64,000 nt of DNA from Variovorax sp. PAMC28562 (GTDB taxonomy: Bacteria; Pseudomonadota; Gammaproteobacteria; Burkholderiales; Burkholderiaceae_C): assembly GCF_014303735.1 (NCBI RefSeq), contig NZ_CP060296.1, positions 1,685,501 through 1,749,500 on the forward strand. Reading direction: 5' to 3'. A program made the translations under genes and the position numbers. Numbering within the stretch: the first letter of the stretch is position 1; every line of letters begins with the position of its first letter. Below are positions 15,868-24,530 of the stretch, piece after piece. Below the pieces are notes generated by a model, which was given only the letters and a program-made list of their open reading frames with translations, did no database searches and had not been told where the DNA came from.

Positions 15868-16911
15868 ATGAATCCTCGCGCCTTCAAAAACCTCACTGTC
15901 GGCGTTCTGGTTGCCAGCGCTTTCGCCATGGCCCCGGCCAGCACACAGGCGCAGCAGGGCAGCGTCAATGCGCTGTGCAGCACCGACGTCGGCTGGTGCG
16001 AGCAGGCCGCGGCGGCGTTCACTCGTGCGACCGGCATCAAGGTGAATCAGGCGCACAAGGGAACCGGCGAGATCGGTGCGCAGCTGCGCGCGGAGGCGGC
16101 CAACCCCAAGACCGATATCTGGTGGGGCGGCACCGGCGATCCGTTCTTGCAGGCCGCCGAGCAGGGCTTGCTCGACCCTTATCGGCCGGCCTATATCAAC
16201 GACCTGCACGACTGGGCCGTGCGGCAGTACGCGATGTCCGGCAACCAGGTCGGCGGCTTCTACACGAGCGTGATCGGCTTCGGCTTTAACACCGACGTGC
16301 TCAAGAAAAAGAAGCTGGCCGAGCCCAGGTGCTGGGCCGACCTGGTCAAGCCCGAGTACAAAGGCGAGATCGAAATTTCTCACCCCGCATCGAGCGGTAC
16401 GGCCTACACGATCATCGCTGGCCTGGTGCAGCAGATGGGCGAAGACGCCGCCTTCGACTACCTCAAGAAGCTGCACAAGAATGTGACGACCTACACCCGG
16501 AGCGGACAGGCGCAGGCACCCAGCGTGGCCAAGGGCGAGGTCGCCATCGGCGTCAGCTTCTTGTTCGGCTTCGAGAAGTGGCGCTACGACAAATTCCCGG
16601 TGAAGACGGCGGCGCCGTGCGAAGGCACCGGTTACGAAATCGGCGGCATCGCGCTGGTCAAAGGCGCACGCAACAAGGCCAATGCCGTCAAGTACTACGA
16701 CTTTTTGATGAGCCCGGAGGGCCAGGCGATCGGCGCCGCGGCGGGCAGCTATCAGACCCCGGCCAACAAGACCTTCAAGCCCGATCCGCGCATCCCGTCG
16801 TCGAACGGCATCAAGCTCATCAAGTACGACTTCGAGAAGTACGGCAAGGCAGCCGAGCGCAAGCGGCTGATCGAACGCTGGACTCAGGAAGTCGAGTCGC
16901 AGCCGCGCTGA
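15868..16911 (+). CDS. Periplasmic substrate-binding protein of an iron-type ABC transporter
   Basis: A 347-residue extracellular solute-binding protein of the FbpA/AfuA or 2-aminoethylphosphonate class. The signal peptide is at about 1-30 ([20 protein letters not shown], then AQA). Characteristic blocks are [41 protein letters not shown] and [16 protein letters not shown]. Start ATG 15868 (MNPRAFKN) precedes the signal peptide; an upstream ATG at 15826 would bury it. No permease or ATPase gene flanks it, so it must use partners encoded elsewhere. Confidence 0.9.
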   Translation: MNPRAFKNLTVGVLVASAFAMAPASTQAQQGSVNALCSTDVGWCEQAAAAFTRATGIKVNQAHKGTGEIGAQLRAEAANPKTDIWWGGTGDPFLQAAEQGLLDPYRPAYINDLHDWAVRQYAMSGNQVGGFYTSVIGFGFNTDVLKKKKLAEPRCWADLVKPEYKGEIEISHPASSGTAYTIIAGLVQQMGEDAAFDYLKKLHKNVTTYTRSGQAQAPSVAKGEVAIGVSFLFGFEKWRYDKFPVKTAAPCEGTGYEIGGIALVKGARNKANAVKYYDFLMSPEGQAIGAAAGSYQTPANKTFKPDPRIPSSNGIKLIKYDFEKYGKAAERKRLIERWTQEVESQPR

Positions 16912-16978
16912 ACGGGGTGTTCAGGGCGGGCGGCGCGGGGCGTCTAGAATTTTCGTCTTTCGCACCCACGTCTGAGTC

Positions 16979-18973
16979 ATGTCCGATACCTCCAGCACCA
17001 AACTCCCCTTCCAGGCCGAAGTCGCCCAACTGCTTCACCTTGTCACGCACGCCTTGTATTCGAACAAGGAGATCTTTCTTCGCGAGCTGATCTCCAACGC
17101 GTCGGATGCCTGCGACAAGCTTCGCTTCGAAGCCATCGACCAGCCCGACCTCTATGAGAACCAGCCCGAGCTCGATGTCCGCATCAGCTTCGACAAGACG
17201 GCCCGCACGCTGACCATCGCCGATCGGGGCATCGGCCTGTCGCGGCAAGAGGCGATCGACAACCTGGGCACGATCGCCAAGAGCGGCACCAAGGACTTCA
17301 TGAGCAAGCTCTCCGGCGACCAAAAGGCCGACGCACAGCTCATCGGCCAGTTCGGCGTGGGCTTCTACTCCGGCTTTATTGTGGCCGACAAGATCACGGT
17401 CGAGTCGCGCCGTGCCGGCCTGCCGACCGAAGACGGCGTGCGCTGGGTCAGCGGTGGCGCCGGCGACTTCGACGTCGACACCATCACGCGCGTCGACCGC
17501 GGCACGACGGTCACCCTGCATCTGCGCGACGACGCCGAGGAATACCTCAACGCCTGGAAGATCAAGCAGATCGTCGGCAAGTATTCCGACCACATCTCGC
17601 TGCCCATCCTGATGGAAAAAGAGGAGTGGAAAGAGGGCGAGAACGATCAGCCCGGCGACATGGTCAAGACGGGCGAATGGGAAACGATCAACAAGGCCAA
17701 TGCCCTCTGGAGCCGCGCCAAAAAAGACATCACGCCCGAGCAATACGTCGAGTTCTACAAGGCCATCAGCCACGACTACGAGGCACCGCTGACCTGGAGC
17801 CACAACCGGGTCGAAGGTTCGACCGAGTACACGCAGCTGCTCTACATCCCGGCCAAGGCGCCCTTCGATTTGTGGAACCGCGACAAGAGCGCGGGCGTCA
17901 AGCTCTACGTCAAGCGCGTCTTCATCATGGACGACGCCGAGGCGCTGATGCCCAGCTATCTTCGCTTCGTCAAAGGCGTGATCGACTCGGCAGACCTTCC
18001 GCTCAACGTGAGCCGCGAGCTGCTGCAAGAGAGCCGCGACGTGAAGGCGATCCGTGAAGGCAGCACCAAGCGCGTGCTGTCGATGCTGGAAGACCTGGCG
18101 AAGAAGGCGACTGCACCTGTCGAAGCCGCTGCACCTGCAGCAAAGTCCGACGATGGCGTGACCGATGTCGTCGACAAGAAAGACGACGCGGTTGAAGAAG
18201 CCACGTCCGAAGACGCCGGCAAGTACGCGAAGTTCTATGCCGAGTTCGGCGCGGTGCTGAAAGAAGGCCTGGGCGAAGACAACGGCAACCGCGAGCGCAT
18301 CGCCAAGCTGTTGCGCTTTGCCTCGAGCACCACCGACGCGGTGAGCGTGAGCTTTGCCGACTACAAGGCGCGGATGAAAGAGGGCCAGGACGCCATCTAC
18401 TACATCACCGCCGACACACTGGCAGGCGCAAAGAACAGTCCGCAGCTCGAGGTCTTCAAGAAGAAGGGCATCGAAGTTCTGTTGATGACAGACCGTGTCG
18501 ACGAATGGGCGCTCAACTACCTCAACGAGTTCGATGGCACGCCGCTGCAAAGCGTGGCCAAGGGTGCGGTCGACTTGGGCAAGCTGCAAGACGAAGGCGA
18601 GAAGAAGGCGGCTGAAGAAGCTGCCGAGTCGTTCAAGCCGATGCTCGAGAAGTTGAAGGCGGCGCTCAAGGACAAGGCCGAAGACGTGCGCGTGACCACG
18701 CGCCTGGTCGACTCGCCCGCGTGCCTCGTGGTGCAGGACGGCGGCATGAGCACGCAGCTCGCGCGCATGTTGAAGCAAGCCGGCCAGCCGGCGCCTGACC
18801 TCAAGCCGGTGTTGGAAGTGAACGCCGACCATCCACTGGTGAAGAAGCTGGAGACCTCCACCGACTTCGACGATTTGGCGAACATCCTTTTCGACCAGGC
18901 CTTGCTGGCCGAAGGCGGGCTGCCGGCGGACCCTGCCGCTTACGTGCGCCGCGTCAACGCGCTGCTGGTCTGA
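16979..18973 (+). CDS. htpG: Molecular chaperone HtpG (Hsp90)
   Basis: A 664-residue bacterial Hsp90. The N-terminal ATPase starts [20 protein letters not shown] and contains [17 protein letters not shown], the ADRGIGL G1 loop and [11 protein letters not shown]. The middle domain contains [11 protein letters not shown] and [17 protein letters not shown]. The C-terminal dimerisation domain ends [10 protein letters not shown]. There is an acidic/Ala-rich insertion at about 375-410 ([20 protein letters not shown] then [14 protein letters not shown]), longer than in Escherichia coli. No sigma-32-type promoter or CIRCE element is evident upstream. Confidence 0.97.
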   Translation: MSDTSSTKLPFQAEVAQLLHLVTHALYSNKEIFLRELISNASDACDKLRFEAIDQPDLYENQPELDVRISFDKTARTLTIADRGIGLSRQEAIDNLGTIAKSGTKDFMSKLSGDQKADAQLIGQFGVGFYSGFIVADKITVESRRAGLPTEDGVRWVSGGAGDFDVDTITRVDRGTTVTLHLRDDAEEYLNAWKIKQIVGKYSDHISLPILMEKEEWKEGENDQPGDMVKTGEWETINKANALWSRAKKDITPEQYVEFYKAISHDYEAPLTWSHNRVEGSTEYTQLLYIPAKAPFDLWNRDKSAGVKLYVKRVFIMDDAEALMPSYLRFVKGVIDSADLPLNVSRELLQESRDVKAIREGSTKRVLSMLEDLAKKATAPVEAAAPAAKSDDGVTDVVDKKDDAVEEATSEDAGKYAKFYAEFGAVLKEGLGEDNGNRERIAKLLRFASSTTDAVSVSFADYKARMKEGQDAIYYITADTLAGAKNSPQLEVFKKKGIEVLLMTDRVDEWALNYLNEFDGTPLQSVAKGAVDLGKLQDEGEKKAAEEAAESFKPMLEKLKAALKDKAEDVRVTTRLVDSPACLVVQDGGMSTQLARMLKQAGQPAPDLKPVLEVNADHPLVKKLETSTDFDDLANILFDQALLAEGGLPADPAAYVRRVNALLV

Positions 18974-18975
18974 CG

Positions 18976-19275
18976 ATGCCGGCGCGCCATCGCATCGGCG
19001 TGTCGATGGTGTTGCGCGTTGCTGCCTGGCCTGCTTCGCTGGTTTCTCTCATTTCTCTGACGCTGGCAGGCTGCGCCGGCATCGGTGTCGGCGTGGCCGG
19101 AGCCTCGGGTCAAGGCTTCGGTGTCGGACTGAGCCTGTCGCCGGATGCGTTGTTCCGGCGGTCGTCGCCCACGGGTGCTGTGGTGCCGCCGCCGCGTTTC
19201 GCAGATCCATCGATTGCACCTGTGCCGCCCATCGCCGAAACATTCGAGTCGGCATCGCCAGCGACCGCGCGCTGA
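18976..19275 (+). CDS. Small putative lipoprotein
   Basis: A 99-residue protein starting 2 nt after htpG. The hydrophobic N-terminal segment ends in a lipobox, SLTLAGC (Cys33). The mature part is Gly/Pro-rich and low in complexity (GIGVGVAGASGQGFGVGLSL, PVPPIAETF). Lipid attachment and outer-membrane or periplasmic location are predicted. The N-terminus is long for a signal peptide; a start at Met11 (19006) is an alternative. Function is unknown. Confidence 0.7.
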   Translation: MPARHRIGVSMVLRVAAWPASLVSLISLTLAGCAGIGVGVAGASGQGFGVGLSLSPDALFRRSSPTGAVVPPPRFADPSIAPVPPIAETFESASPATAR

Positions 19276-19288
19276 AGTAATCGGGGGA

Positions 19289-19308
19289 ACGTACAGCAAC
19301 GTACAGCA
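19289..19308 (+). repeat. 10-bp perfect tandem repeat
   Basis: AACGTACAGC occurs twice head to tail in the 164-nt gap before the capsule-type glycosyltransferase. The same gap also has partially repeated TTTGCGA(A/G) blocks at about 19335-19360. It may be a regulatory direct repeat; no function is known. Confidence 0.5.
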
Positions 19309-19439
19309 GGGGCAGCGAGGCTTTACCGCAAGTTTGCGAAGGCTTTGCGAGGCCTTTGCGGGGGTCTGTCGCTCGCTCATTTTGGGCTAAGAAACGCAGC
19401 CTAGATTCTCGGCCAGCCCATGCCCAGCGCCACCCGCCG

Positions 19440-21074
19440 ATGACACCCCTACGCTTCGACCACGTCGTTTTCGCGGACGATTTTTTTCGCTCCGCTGTCA
19501 ATGGGCTGGCCTACCACGATGCCAACCGCAAGTTCTTGCGCGGCCTCTTCGAAACCAGCCTGCAACGCCTCGGCATCACCGCCCGTGACGAGGCGGCCGT
19601 ATCCCATGGCGGCGCTGTCGACGTTGCGCGGCTCATGGCGCGCCTTCGGCTCCCGTGCACGTCGGCCGGCTGGGCCAGCGCCTGCACTGCAGACCTCACC
19701 CCGCTCGCCGGGCAAGACGGCCTGCCCGCATTCGGCCCCGGCTGTCTCGTGATCGGCTGGGGCCTGACGCCGGCGCTGCAGGGTTGCATCGACCGGAGCG
19801 GCGCGTCGTACATCGATATCGAGATCGACCCGGTCCGCTTCACCAGCCACCTGCATCTGTGCGCGAGGACCAACGACCCGGTCATCGCGGCGGCATTGCG
19901 CGCGTGCACGGTCGACGAAGAAGATTTCTGGAACCACGCGGCGGCCATCAAGGGCTACTTCGCGCGGCGTGGTGCCAGCAGCGTGTTCGACGAGCGACTG
20001 CGCGTCGGCGTGTTCTTCGGGCAGAGCCTGGTCGACCTGTCGCTAGTGAGCGGTGGCCGCACGATGCACCCTGCGAGCGTGATCGCGCCGCTCAAGAAAC
20101 TCGCGGACAGCGTCGACCTGCTGATCGTCAAGCCGCATCCTTATGAGCCGGCGCTGCACCACCTCGCGCCGATCGCGCGGGCGATTCCCAACGTGGCGTG
20201 GACCCGCGAGAACAGCTATGCGTTGTTGTCGGCCGCCAATGTGGAGTTCGTCTGCGGCATGTCGTCGGGCGTGCTGACCGAGGCCCGCTATTTCATGAAA
20301 GTGGCGCATCCTTTGATCCGGTCGGACCGCAACGCGAGAGACCGCTTGCCGTCGAACTGCTCCGACTGGATGTCCGTCGGCCCCGAGATCGCGGCGATGA
20401 ACTTCATGGCCACGGTATGCGGTGCAGACCATGCGCCGCACGCGGCCCACTGGCCTTCGACGACGCTCGACCGTGCCTTTGCGACGCGCTGGGGTTTCGA
20501 CGACCAGAGCCCGGGGCTGGCCGCGTTGCCGGTTGCCGCGATCGGCCGGTCGCATGTCTTTCACCAGGGCAGCGCGGCAACGGCCTGGCTGAGCCACGGA
20601 TGGACCGAGCCCGAGCCTTGGGGCGTTTGGACCGAGGGCGAGCACGCGTGCCTGGTGATCCCGTTGCCGGCTCCCCTGGACTGGAGCGTGGAGGCGGGCG
20701 CGCGAGCCTTCGATGTGCACATCGAAGGCTCGCGCTACCTCGGTGCGACCGAAGCGCCGAGCGTCCTCGCAGTGGTCAACGGCACGGTCGTTCCGGCGCA
20801 GCGCTCGGCGTACCTGCCGCTCGACGCGCTCGAGTTCGTGCTGCAGGTCGTGCCGCAAGGCGCGCCAGGTCGCCAGGTGCTGGTGATCCAGTTCGCGATC
20901 GGCGATCCGGAGCGCCCTTGCGATGCCTGTGGCAGTGGCGACTCGCGCCGCCTGGGGTTCGGGCTGAAGAGTCTGAAAGTGAGCTTGCCCAGGGCGCCGC
21001 GCCTCCCGGTGTCGGCGCGCGAGTCGCAGAAGGCGCCATCCTGGATGAGCAGCGTGTTTCGCACGCGGGTCTGA
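19440..21074 (+). CDS. Capsule polysaccharide biosynthesis-type protein with extra C-terminal domain
   Basis: A 544-residue protein. The N-terminal two-thirds resembles KpsS/KpsC-like capsule (beta-Kdo type) proteins, with VDLLIVKPHPYEP and LLSAANVEFVCGMSSGVLTE (nucleotide-sugar-binding-like region). The last about 170 residues (from SHGWTEPEPWGVWTEGEHAC) form a beta-rich domain resembling the DUF7024-like modules attached to glycosyltransferases. ATG 19440 (MTPLRFDHVVF) is chosen; the upstream frame is Arg-rich. No other capsule genes are adjacent, so its acceptor is unknown. Confidence 0.7.
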   Translation: MTPLRFDHVVFADDFFRSAVNGLAYHDANRKFLRGLFETSLQRLGITARDEAAVSHGGAVDVARLMARLRLPCTSAGWASACTADLTPLAGQDGLPAFGPGCLVIGWGLTPALQGCIDRSGASYIDIEIDPVRFTSHLHLCARTNDPVIAAALRACTVDEEDFWNHAAAIKGYFARRGASSVFDERLRVGVFFGQSLVDLSLVSGGRTMHPASVIAPLKKLADSVDLLIVKPHPYEPALHHLAPIARAIPNVAWTRENSYALLSAANVEFVCGMSSGVLTEARYFMKVAHPLIRSDRNARDRLPSNCSDWMSVGPEIAAMNFMATVCGADHAPHAAHWPSTTLDRAFATRWGFDDQSPGLAALPVAAIGRSHVFHQGSAATAWLSHGWTEPEPWGVWTEGEHACLVIPLPAPLDWSVEAGARAFDVHIEGSRYLGATEAPSVLAVVNGTVVPAQRSAYLPLDALEFVLQVVPQGAPGRQVLVIQFAIGDPERPCDACGSGDSRRLGFGLKSLKVSLPRAPRLPVSARESQKAPSWMSSVFRTRV

Positions 21075-21098
21075 GCGCGGCCGCGCTCTGCCAGTACC

Positions 21099-22157
21099 TC
21101 AGGCGTACAAAGGTTCTTCGGCCATCTGCTCGCACTGCTCCTGCAGCATGAGCACCTGGCCTTTCCAGTAGTCGCTCGAGCCGAACCACGGAAAGTTGAT
21201 CGGGAAGATCGGGTCTTCCCAGCGCCGTGCGAGCCAGGCGCTGTAGTGGATCAGTCGCAGCGTGCGAAGCGGTTCGATCAGCGCCAGCTCGCGACGGTCG
21301 AACGAGCGGAATTGCTCATAGCCTTCGAGCAGGCCACTCAACTGGCCGGTGCGCTGCGCCCGGTCGCCCGACAGCAGCATCCACAAATCCTGCACCGCGA
21401 AGCCGGTCCGAGCGTCGTCCAGGTCGACGAAGTGCGGGCCGCCGCCGGGGCGATCGGTCGGCGTCCACAGGATGTTGCCGGGGTGGCAGTCGCCATGCAG
21501 CCGCAGGCTCTTGAACTCGCTGCCGAAGCGGCCTTGCGCATCCGTCGCGAGGGCAGTCTTGGCGATCATCTCGAGCGCCTCGTTGCACGTCGTTTCCCAC
21601 AGGCGCTGTACGTCGAGCGGAATTTTCTCGTTCCCCAGCAACCAGTCGCGCGACGCCGTGCCGAAGCTCTGCAGGTCGAGCGCCGGGCGCGACTCGAAAG
21701 GCCGCTTGGCGCCGACCGTGTGAATGCGCGCGAGAAAGCGGCCGATCCATTCGAGCACCTCGAAATCGTCCAACTCGGGAGGGCGTCCACCGCGGTACGG
21801 GCTCACGCTGAAAGCGAAGCCGGCGTGGTGGTGCAGCGTGGCGCCATTCAGTTCCAGCGGGGCCACGGCCGGCACTTCGGCCGCGGTGAGCTCGGCAGAA
21901 AAGGCGTGCTCTTCGAGGATCTGCACTTCGCTCCAGCGGCCGGGCCGATAGAACTTGGCGACCACGGCGCTGCGGTCTTCGAGGTGGATCTGGTAGACCC
22001 GGTTTTCATAGGAGCTGAGGGCCTGCAGTCGGCCGTCGCCGTGCAGGTCGAGCGTGGCGAGCGCATCGAGCACCACGTCGGGCGTGAGCGTCTCGTAGGG
22101 ATGGAGCGAGGGCTCTGAAGGGTCGGCGTCGGCGCCTGCTGGCGAGTGAGGTTGCAT
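21099..22157 (-). CDS. srkA: Stress-response kinase A-like Ser/Thr kinase (SrkA/YihE)
   Basis: A 352-residue aminoglycoside-phosphotransferase-fold kinase. Conserved blocks are LSSYENRVYQIHLED (nucleotide-binding strand), the catalytic loop HGDCHPGN (about 221-228) and the metal-binding VDLDDAR (about 244-250). The C-terminus is FGSSDYWKGQVLMLQEQCEQ. E. coli SrkA protects cells against envelope stress and programmed death. I start at ATG 22157 (MQPHSPAGA); the upstream ATG 22199 adds non-family residues. Confidence 0.87.
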   Translation of the reverse strand: MQPHSPAGADADPSEPSLHPYETLTPDVVLDALATLDLHGDGRLQALSSYENRVYQIHLEDRSAVVAKFYRPGRWSEVQILEEHAFSAELTAAEVPAVAPLELNGATLHHHAGFAFSVSPYRGGRPPELDDFEVLEWIGRFLARIHTVGAKRPFESRPALDLQSFGTASRDWLLGNEKIPLDVQRLWETTCNEALEMIAKTALATDAQGRFGSEFKSLRLHGDCHPGNILWTPTDRPGGGPHFVDLDDARTGFAVQDLWMLLSGDRAQRTGQLSGLLEGYEQFRSFDRRELALIEPLRTLRLIHYSAWLARRWEDPIFPINFPWFGSSDYWKGQVLMLQEQCEQMAEEPLYA

Positions 22158-22247
22158 GAGGCATTGTCGTCCTCGCGGCGCCAGCAGAGGCCGACACATC
22201 AGGGTCGCTTGCAGGGCCAATGCAGCCCCGGGCCCCGGGCGGCGGGC

Positions 22248-23345
22248 CTACAGCGCCTTATGGAACGACAGCATGTGCCCCATGCGTGGATGGCTGCGGC
22301 CGCCCAGCACTTCGGCGTAAGCGGCTTGCACGGCCTCCGGCCCGTGATGCCGGTCGGGCACCAGCCACGGCGCGGCCGGGTCGGTCACTTGCGCGGTGAA
22401 GGCCTTCCACGCCGTCAGCAACTTCTCGCCCATCACCGCGCCGCCCCATTCGTCGGTGCGCTTCTTGATTTGCGCCGGTGCGAAGAACAGGGTGGCGCGA
22501 GGTCCAGGCAAGTTCTTTGCACCCCCCAGGTGCTCGACGTGCGTGCCCCCTATCGAGCTGCTGAAGCGCAGGTTGACGAAGCGTGTGTGGACCGCCAGCC
22601 TGAACGCCGCGTTGCCTGCGAAGTCGACATACACGCACAAGGCATCGGCCGGAATCAGCTCCAGCTCGTCGTAACCGACCACGCGGCTGTAGCAGCCCAG
22701 GCTCTCGCAGAACAGCTTGTTGCCGGGCGAGGTCAGGCCGATCACTTCGATGCCGGGCCGCTGTGCCAGCTGAAAAGCCGTGCCGTAGGCGGTCTTGCTC
22801 GATGCACTCGACAGCAACACCGTGTCGGCGCCGAAGAAGTCGTTGTCCGCAAGGAAGTCGTCGATCAGCCACGAGGTGATGAAGAGCGGCCGCAGCAGCG
22901 CCTGGATGTCTTCGGTATCTGCTGTGTAGAGCGGGTCGGCGCCGCATCGCATGTAGCGGTTGTAGACGGCATGCAATTCGCTCCGATGCGGGGCTGCGTC
23001 GGTGAAGCCCTCGGGCCTGAGCCGGTCGGGTTGCAACACCACTTGGTCGGCCATCGGAAAGTAGCCGTACACGCGCTCGCCGACCGCGACGCCCGGATGC
23101 ATCGACTGCGCGACACTGCCAAAGCCCCAGACCGGAATGCGGCCCCAGCCTTCTTCGCCGCTCGGGAAGAACTGCCAGTAGCTCATCGCGTCACCGAAGG
23201 CGCCGTAGGTGATGTTGTTGGACGTCAGCGCGAAGGTGTCGATGCGCACGCGGACCTGGCCATCGGCCAGTGGTGCATCGCTGGAATTGCGCAGGCGTGT
23301 CGTGCCCAGGGCGTCTTTGCGGATCAGGAGGTCGGTGGTGCTCAT
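22248..23345 (-). CDS. DUF2855 family protein (MDR-like)
   Basis: A 365-residue member of DUF2855, which has a GroES-like N-terminus (VRVRIDTFALTSNNITYGAF) and a degenerate Rossmann half (VLLSSASSKTAYGTAFQLAQ). The conserved Ser/Lys pair of SSKTAYG replaces the usual glycine-rich loop. The C-terminus has DPAAPWLVPDRHHGPEAV. Reaction unknown; a reductase-like role is only inferred from fold. Start at ATG 23345 (MSTTDLLIRKD). It is followed downstream by the SrkA gene on the same strand after a 90-nt gap. Confidence 0.85.
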   Translation of the reverse strand: MSTTDLLIRKDALGTTRLRNSSDAPLADGQVRVRIDTFALTSNNITYGAFGDAMSYWQFFPSGEEGWGRIPVWGFGSVAQSMHPGVAVGERVYGYFPMADQVVLQPDRLRPEGFTDAAPHRSELHAVYNRYMRCGADPLYTADTEDIQALLRPLFITSWLIDDFLADNDFFGADTVLLSSASSKTAYGTAFQLAQRPGIEVIGLTSPGNKLFCESLGCYSRVVGYDELELIPADALCVYVDFAGNAAFRLAVHTRFVNLRFSSSIGGTHVEHLGGAKNLPGPRATLFFAPAQIKKRTDEWGGAVMGEKLLTAWKAFTAQVTDPAAPWLVPDRHHGPEAVQAAYAEVLGGRSHPRMGHMLSFHKAL

Positions 23346-23381
23346 CGGCAAACCATAGCGCAGGGTCGTGACGCGTGCACG

Positions 23382-23422
23382 AAAAAAAGCCCCGGGTCGT
23401 CGCGTGGGCGACGTGCCGGGGC
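23382..23422 (-). terminator. Rho-independent terminator of ohr
   Basis: Read on the minus strand, a stem GCCCCGG (416-422) / CCGGGGC (389-395) encloses an inner CGTCGC/GCGACG stem with a 4-nt loop and is followed by seven T. It lies about 40 nt after the ohr stop. Confidence 0.85.
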
Positions 23423-23428
23423 TCGGTC

Positions 23429-23450
23429 GATCGGGTCGGGCGACCCGATC
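23429..23450. repeat. 10-bp perfect inverted repeat after ohr
   Basis: GATCGGGTCG and CGACCCGATC are separated by GG, 10 nt after the ohr stop. It has no T tract, so it probably stabilises the mRNA end ahead of the true terminator. Confidence 0.6.
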
Positions 23451-23460
23451 TGTCTGTCGA

Positions 23461-23886
23461 TCAGGCGATCACGAGTTCGACGTCGATGTTGCCGCGCGTC
23501 GCGTTCGAGTACGGGCAAACCTGGTGGGCCGTTTCGACCAGCAGTTTCTTCTGTGCATCGTCCAGGCCCGGCAGGGTGATAGCGAGCTTGACCGACACGC
23601 CGTAGGCAGCGCCGCCGTTCGTGGGGCCGAGGGCGACGCTGGAGTCGATCGACACATCGTCCGGCACCTTGACGCTGATCTTTGGACCGACGGCCTTCAT
23701 GGCGCCGATGAAGCAGGCGGCGTAGCCGACCGCGAACAGCTGCTCGGGGTTGGTGCCGGGCTTGCCCGAACCAGGCGAGCTGAGCTTGACGTCGACTGCG
23801 CCGTCGCTGGATTTGCCGGCGCCTTCGCGGCCGCCGACCGTATGGGCTTCAGCCGTGTAGAGAACCTTGTCGAGTTTGGTGGTCAT
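23461..23886 (-). CDS. ohr: Organic hydroperoxide resistance protein Ohr
   Basis: A 141-residue OsmC/Ohr peroxidase. The two catalytic cysteines are in AVGYAACFIGAMKAV and HQVCPYSNATRGN, and the family pattern LYTAEAHTVGGREG is at the N-terminus. It reduces organic and fatty-acid hydroperoxides with lipoylated proteins. ATG 23886 has an AAGGAA ribosome-binding site. It is downstream of ohrR on the same strand, 70 nt apart, and followed by a terminator, so ohrR-ohr is one operon. Confidence 0.95.
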   Translation of the reverse strand: MTTKLDKVLYTAEAHTVGGREGAGKSSDGAVDVKLSSPGSGKPGTNPEQLFAVGYAACFIGAMKAVGPKISVKVPDDVSIDSSVALGPTNGGAAYGVSVKLAITLPGLDDAQKKLLVETAHQVCPYSNATRGNIDVELVIA

Positions 23887-23900
23887 GTGATTTCCTTGGG

Positions 23901-23924
23901 TTGAGGTTGAGGTTGGGGTTGGGG
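23901..23924 (-). repeat. Hexanucleotide repeat in ohr leader
   Basis: On the plus strand TTGAGG occurs twice, then TTGGGG twice, preceded by a partial TTGGG. The array sits between ohrR and ohr, just upstream of the ohr ribosome-binding site. Copy-number change could alter leader length or structure. Confidence 0.6.
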
Positions 23925-23956
23925 TAGAGAAAGGGTGAGGGGAGAACAAAGAAATT

Positions 23957-24406
23957 TCAGGCGGCCTTGATGCGGTCGCGCAGCGTTTGCAATTGCTGCG
24001 TGAGCGCGACCAGTTCGGATACAGAGCACTGCGTCGCGGCCATCAGGCAGCCCGGCACCGCGGCGGCGCGTGCCTTGAGCTTGCGACCGGAGGCAGTGAG
24101 GGTGACGCGCACGCGGCGCTCGTCGGCCACGTCGCGCACACGCGCCACATAGCCGCCGGCTTCGAGCCGTTTGAGCAGCGGCGTCAGCGTGCCGGAGTCG
24201 AGCGACACACGCTCGCCCAGCGCCGACACCATGACGCCGTCCTGCTCCCACAATGCGAGCATGACGATGTATTGCGGGTAGGTGAGGGTGAGCTTTTCGA
24301 GCAGGGGCTTGTAGAGCCGCGTCATCGCCAGCGACGCCGAATACACCGCGAAGCACAGCTGGTTGTCCAGATGTTGCATGTCGACGGTGGCAGGTTTGGA
24401 ACGCAT
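23957..24406 (-). CDS. ohrR: MarR-family organic peroxide sensor OhrR
   Basis: A 149-residue winged-helix regulator. The N-terminal peroxidatic Cys lies in HLDNQLCFAVYSASLAMTRL (Cys about 17), the hallmark of OhrR. The DNA-binding helices are YPQYIVMLALWEQDG and SLDSGTLTPLLKRLEAGGYV, with the wing DERRVRVTLTASG. A further Cys occurs near the C-terminus (PGCLMAATQCS), suggesting a two-Cys mechanism. ATG 24406 precedes the family N-terminus. A perfect OhrR box is 18 nt upstream. Confidence 0.94.
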   Translation of the reverse strand: MRSKPATVDMQHLDNQLCFAVYSASLAMTRLYKPLLEKLTLTYPQYIVMLALWEQDGVMVSALGERVSLDSGTLTPLLKRLEAGGYVARVRDVADERRVRVTLTASGRKLKARAAAVPGCLMAATQCSVSELVALTQQLQTLRDRIKAA

Positions 24407-24423
24407 GAATAGAATTATATCGA

Positions 24424-24436
24424 ACAATTAAATTGT
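24424..24436. promoter_or_regulatory. OhrR operator box
   Basis: ACAATT-A-AATTGT is a 13-bp perfect palindrome in an AT-rich island just upstream of the ohrR start. It matches known OhrR boxes of the form ACAATTaAATTGT. Autorepression of ohrR-ohr, relieved by organic peroxide, is expected. Confidence 0.75.
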
Positions 24437-24530
24437 GTGCAATCTAGTTGCGGCGTCGTTAATTGAAAGAATTTGAAACCGGCTGAATTTTCGAAGCGCC
24501 CGCGGCGCCCGCAGCGCCTGAAAAGACTGC

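Noticed and set aside
16912..16978. Sigma-32 or CIRCE control of htpG
   Set aside because: No CTTGAA/CCCAT-type pair or TTAGCACTC inverted repeat is visible upstream.
16820..18832. Long open frame antisense to htpG (670 codons)
   Set aside because: It lies entirely opposite a strongly conserved gene and has no recognisable domain; high-GC codon bias leaves the reverse frame open.
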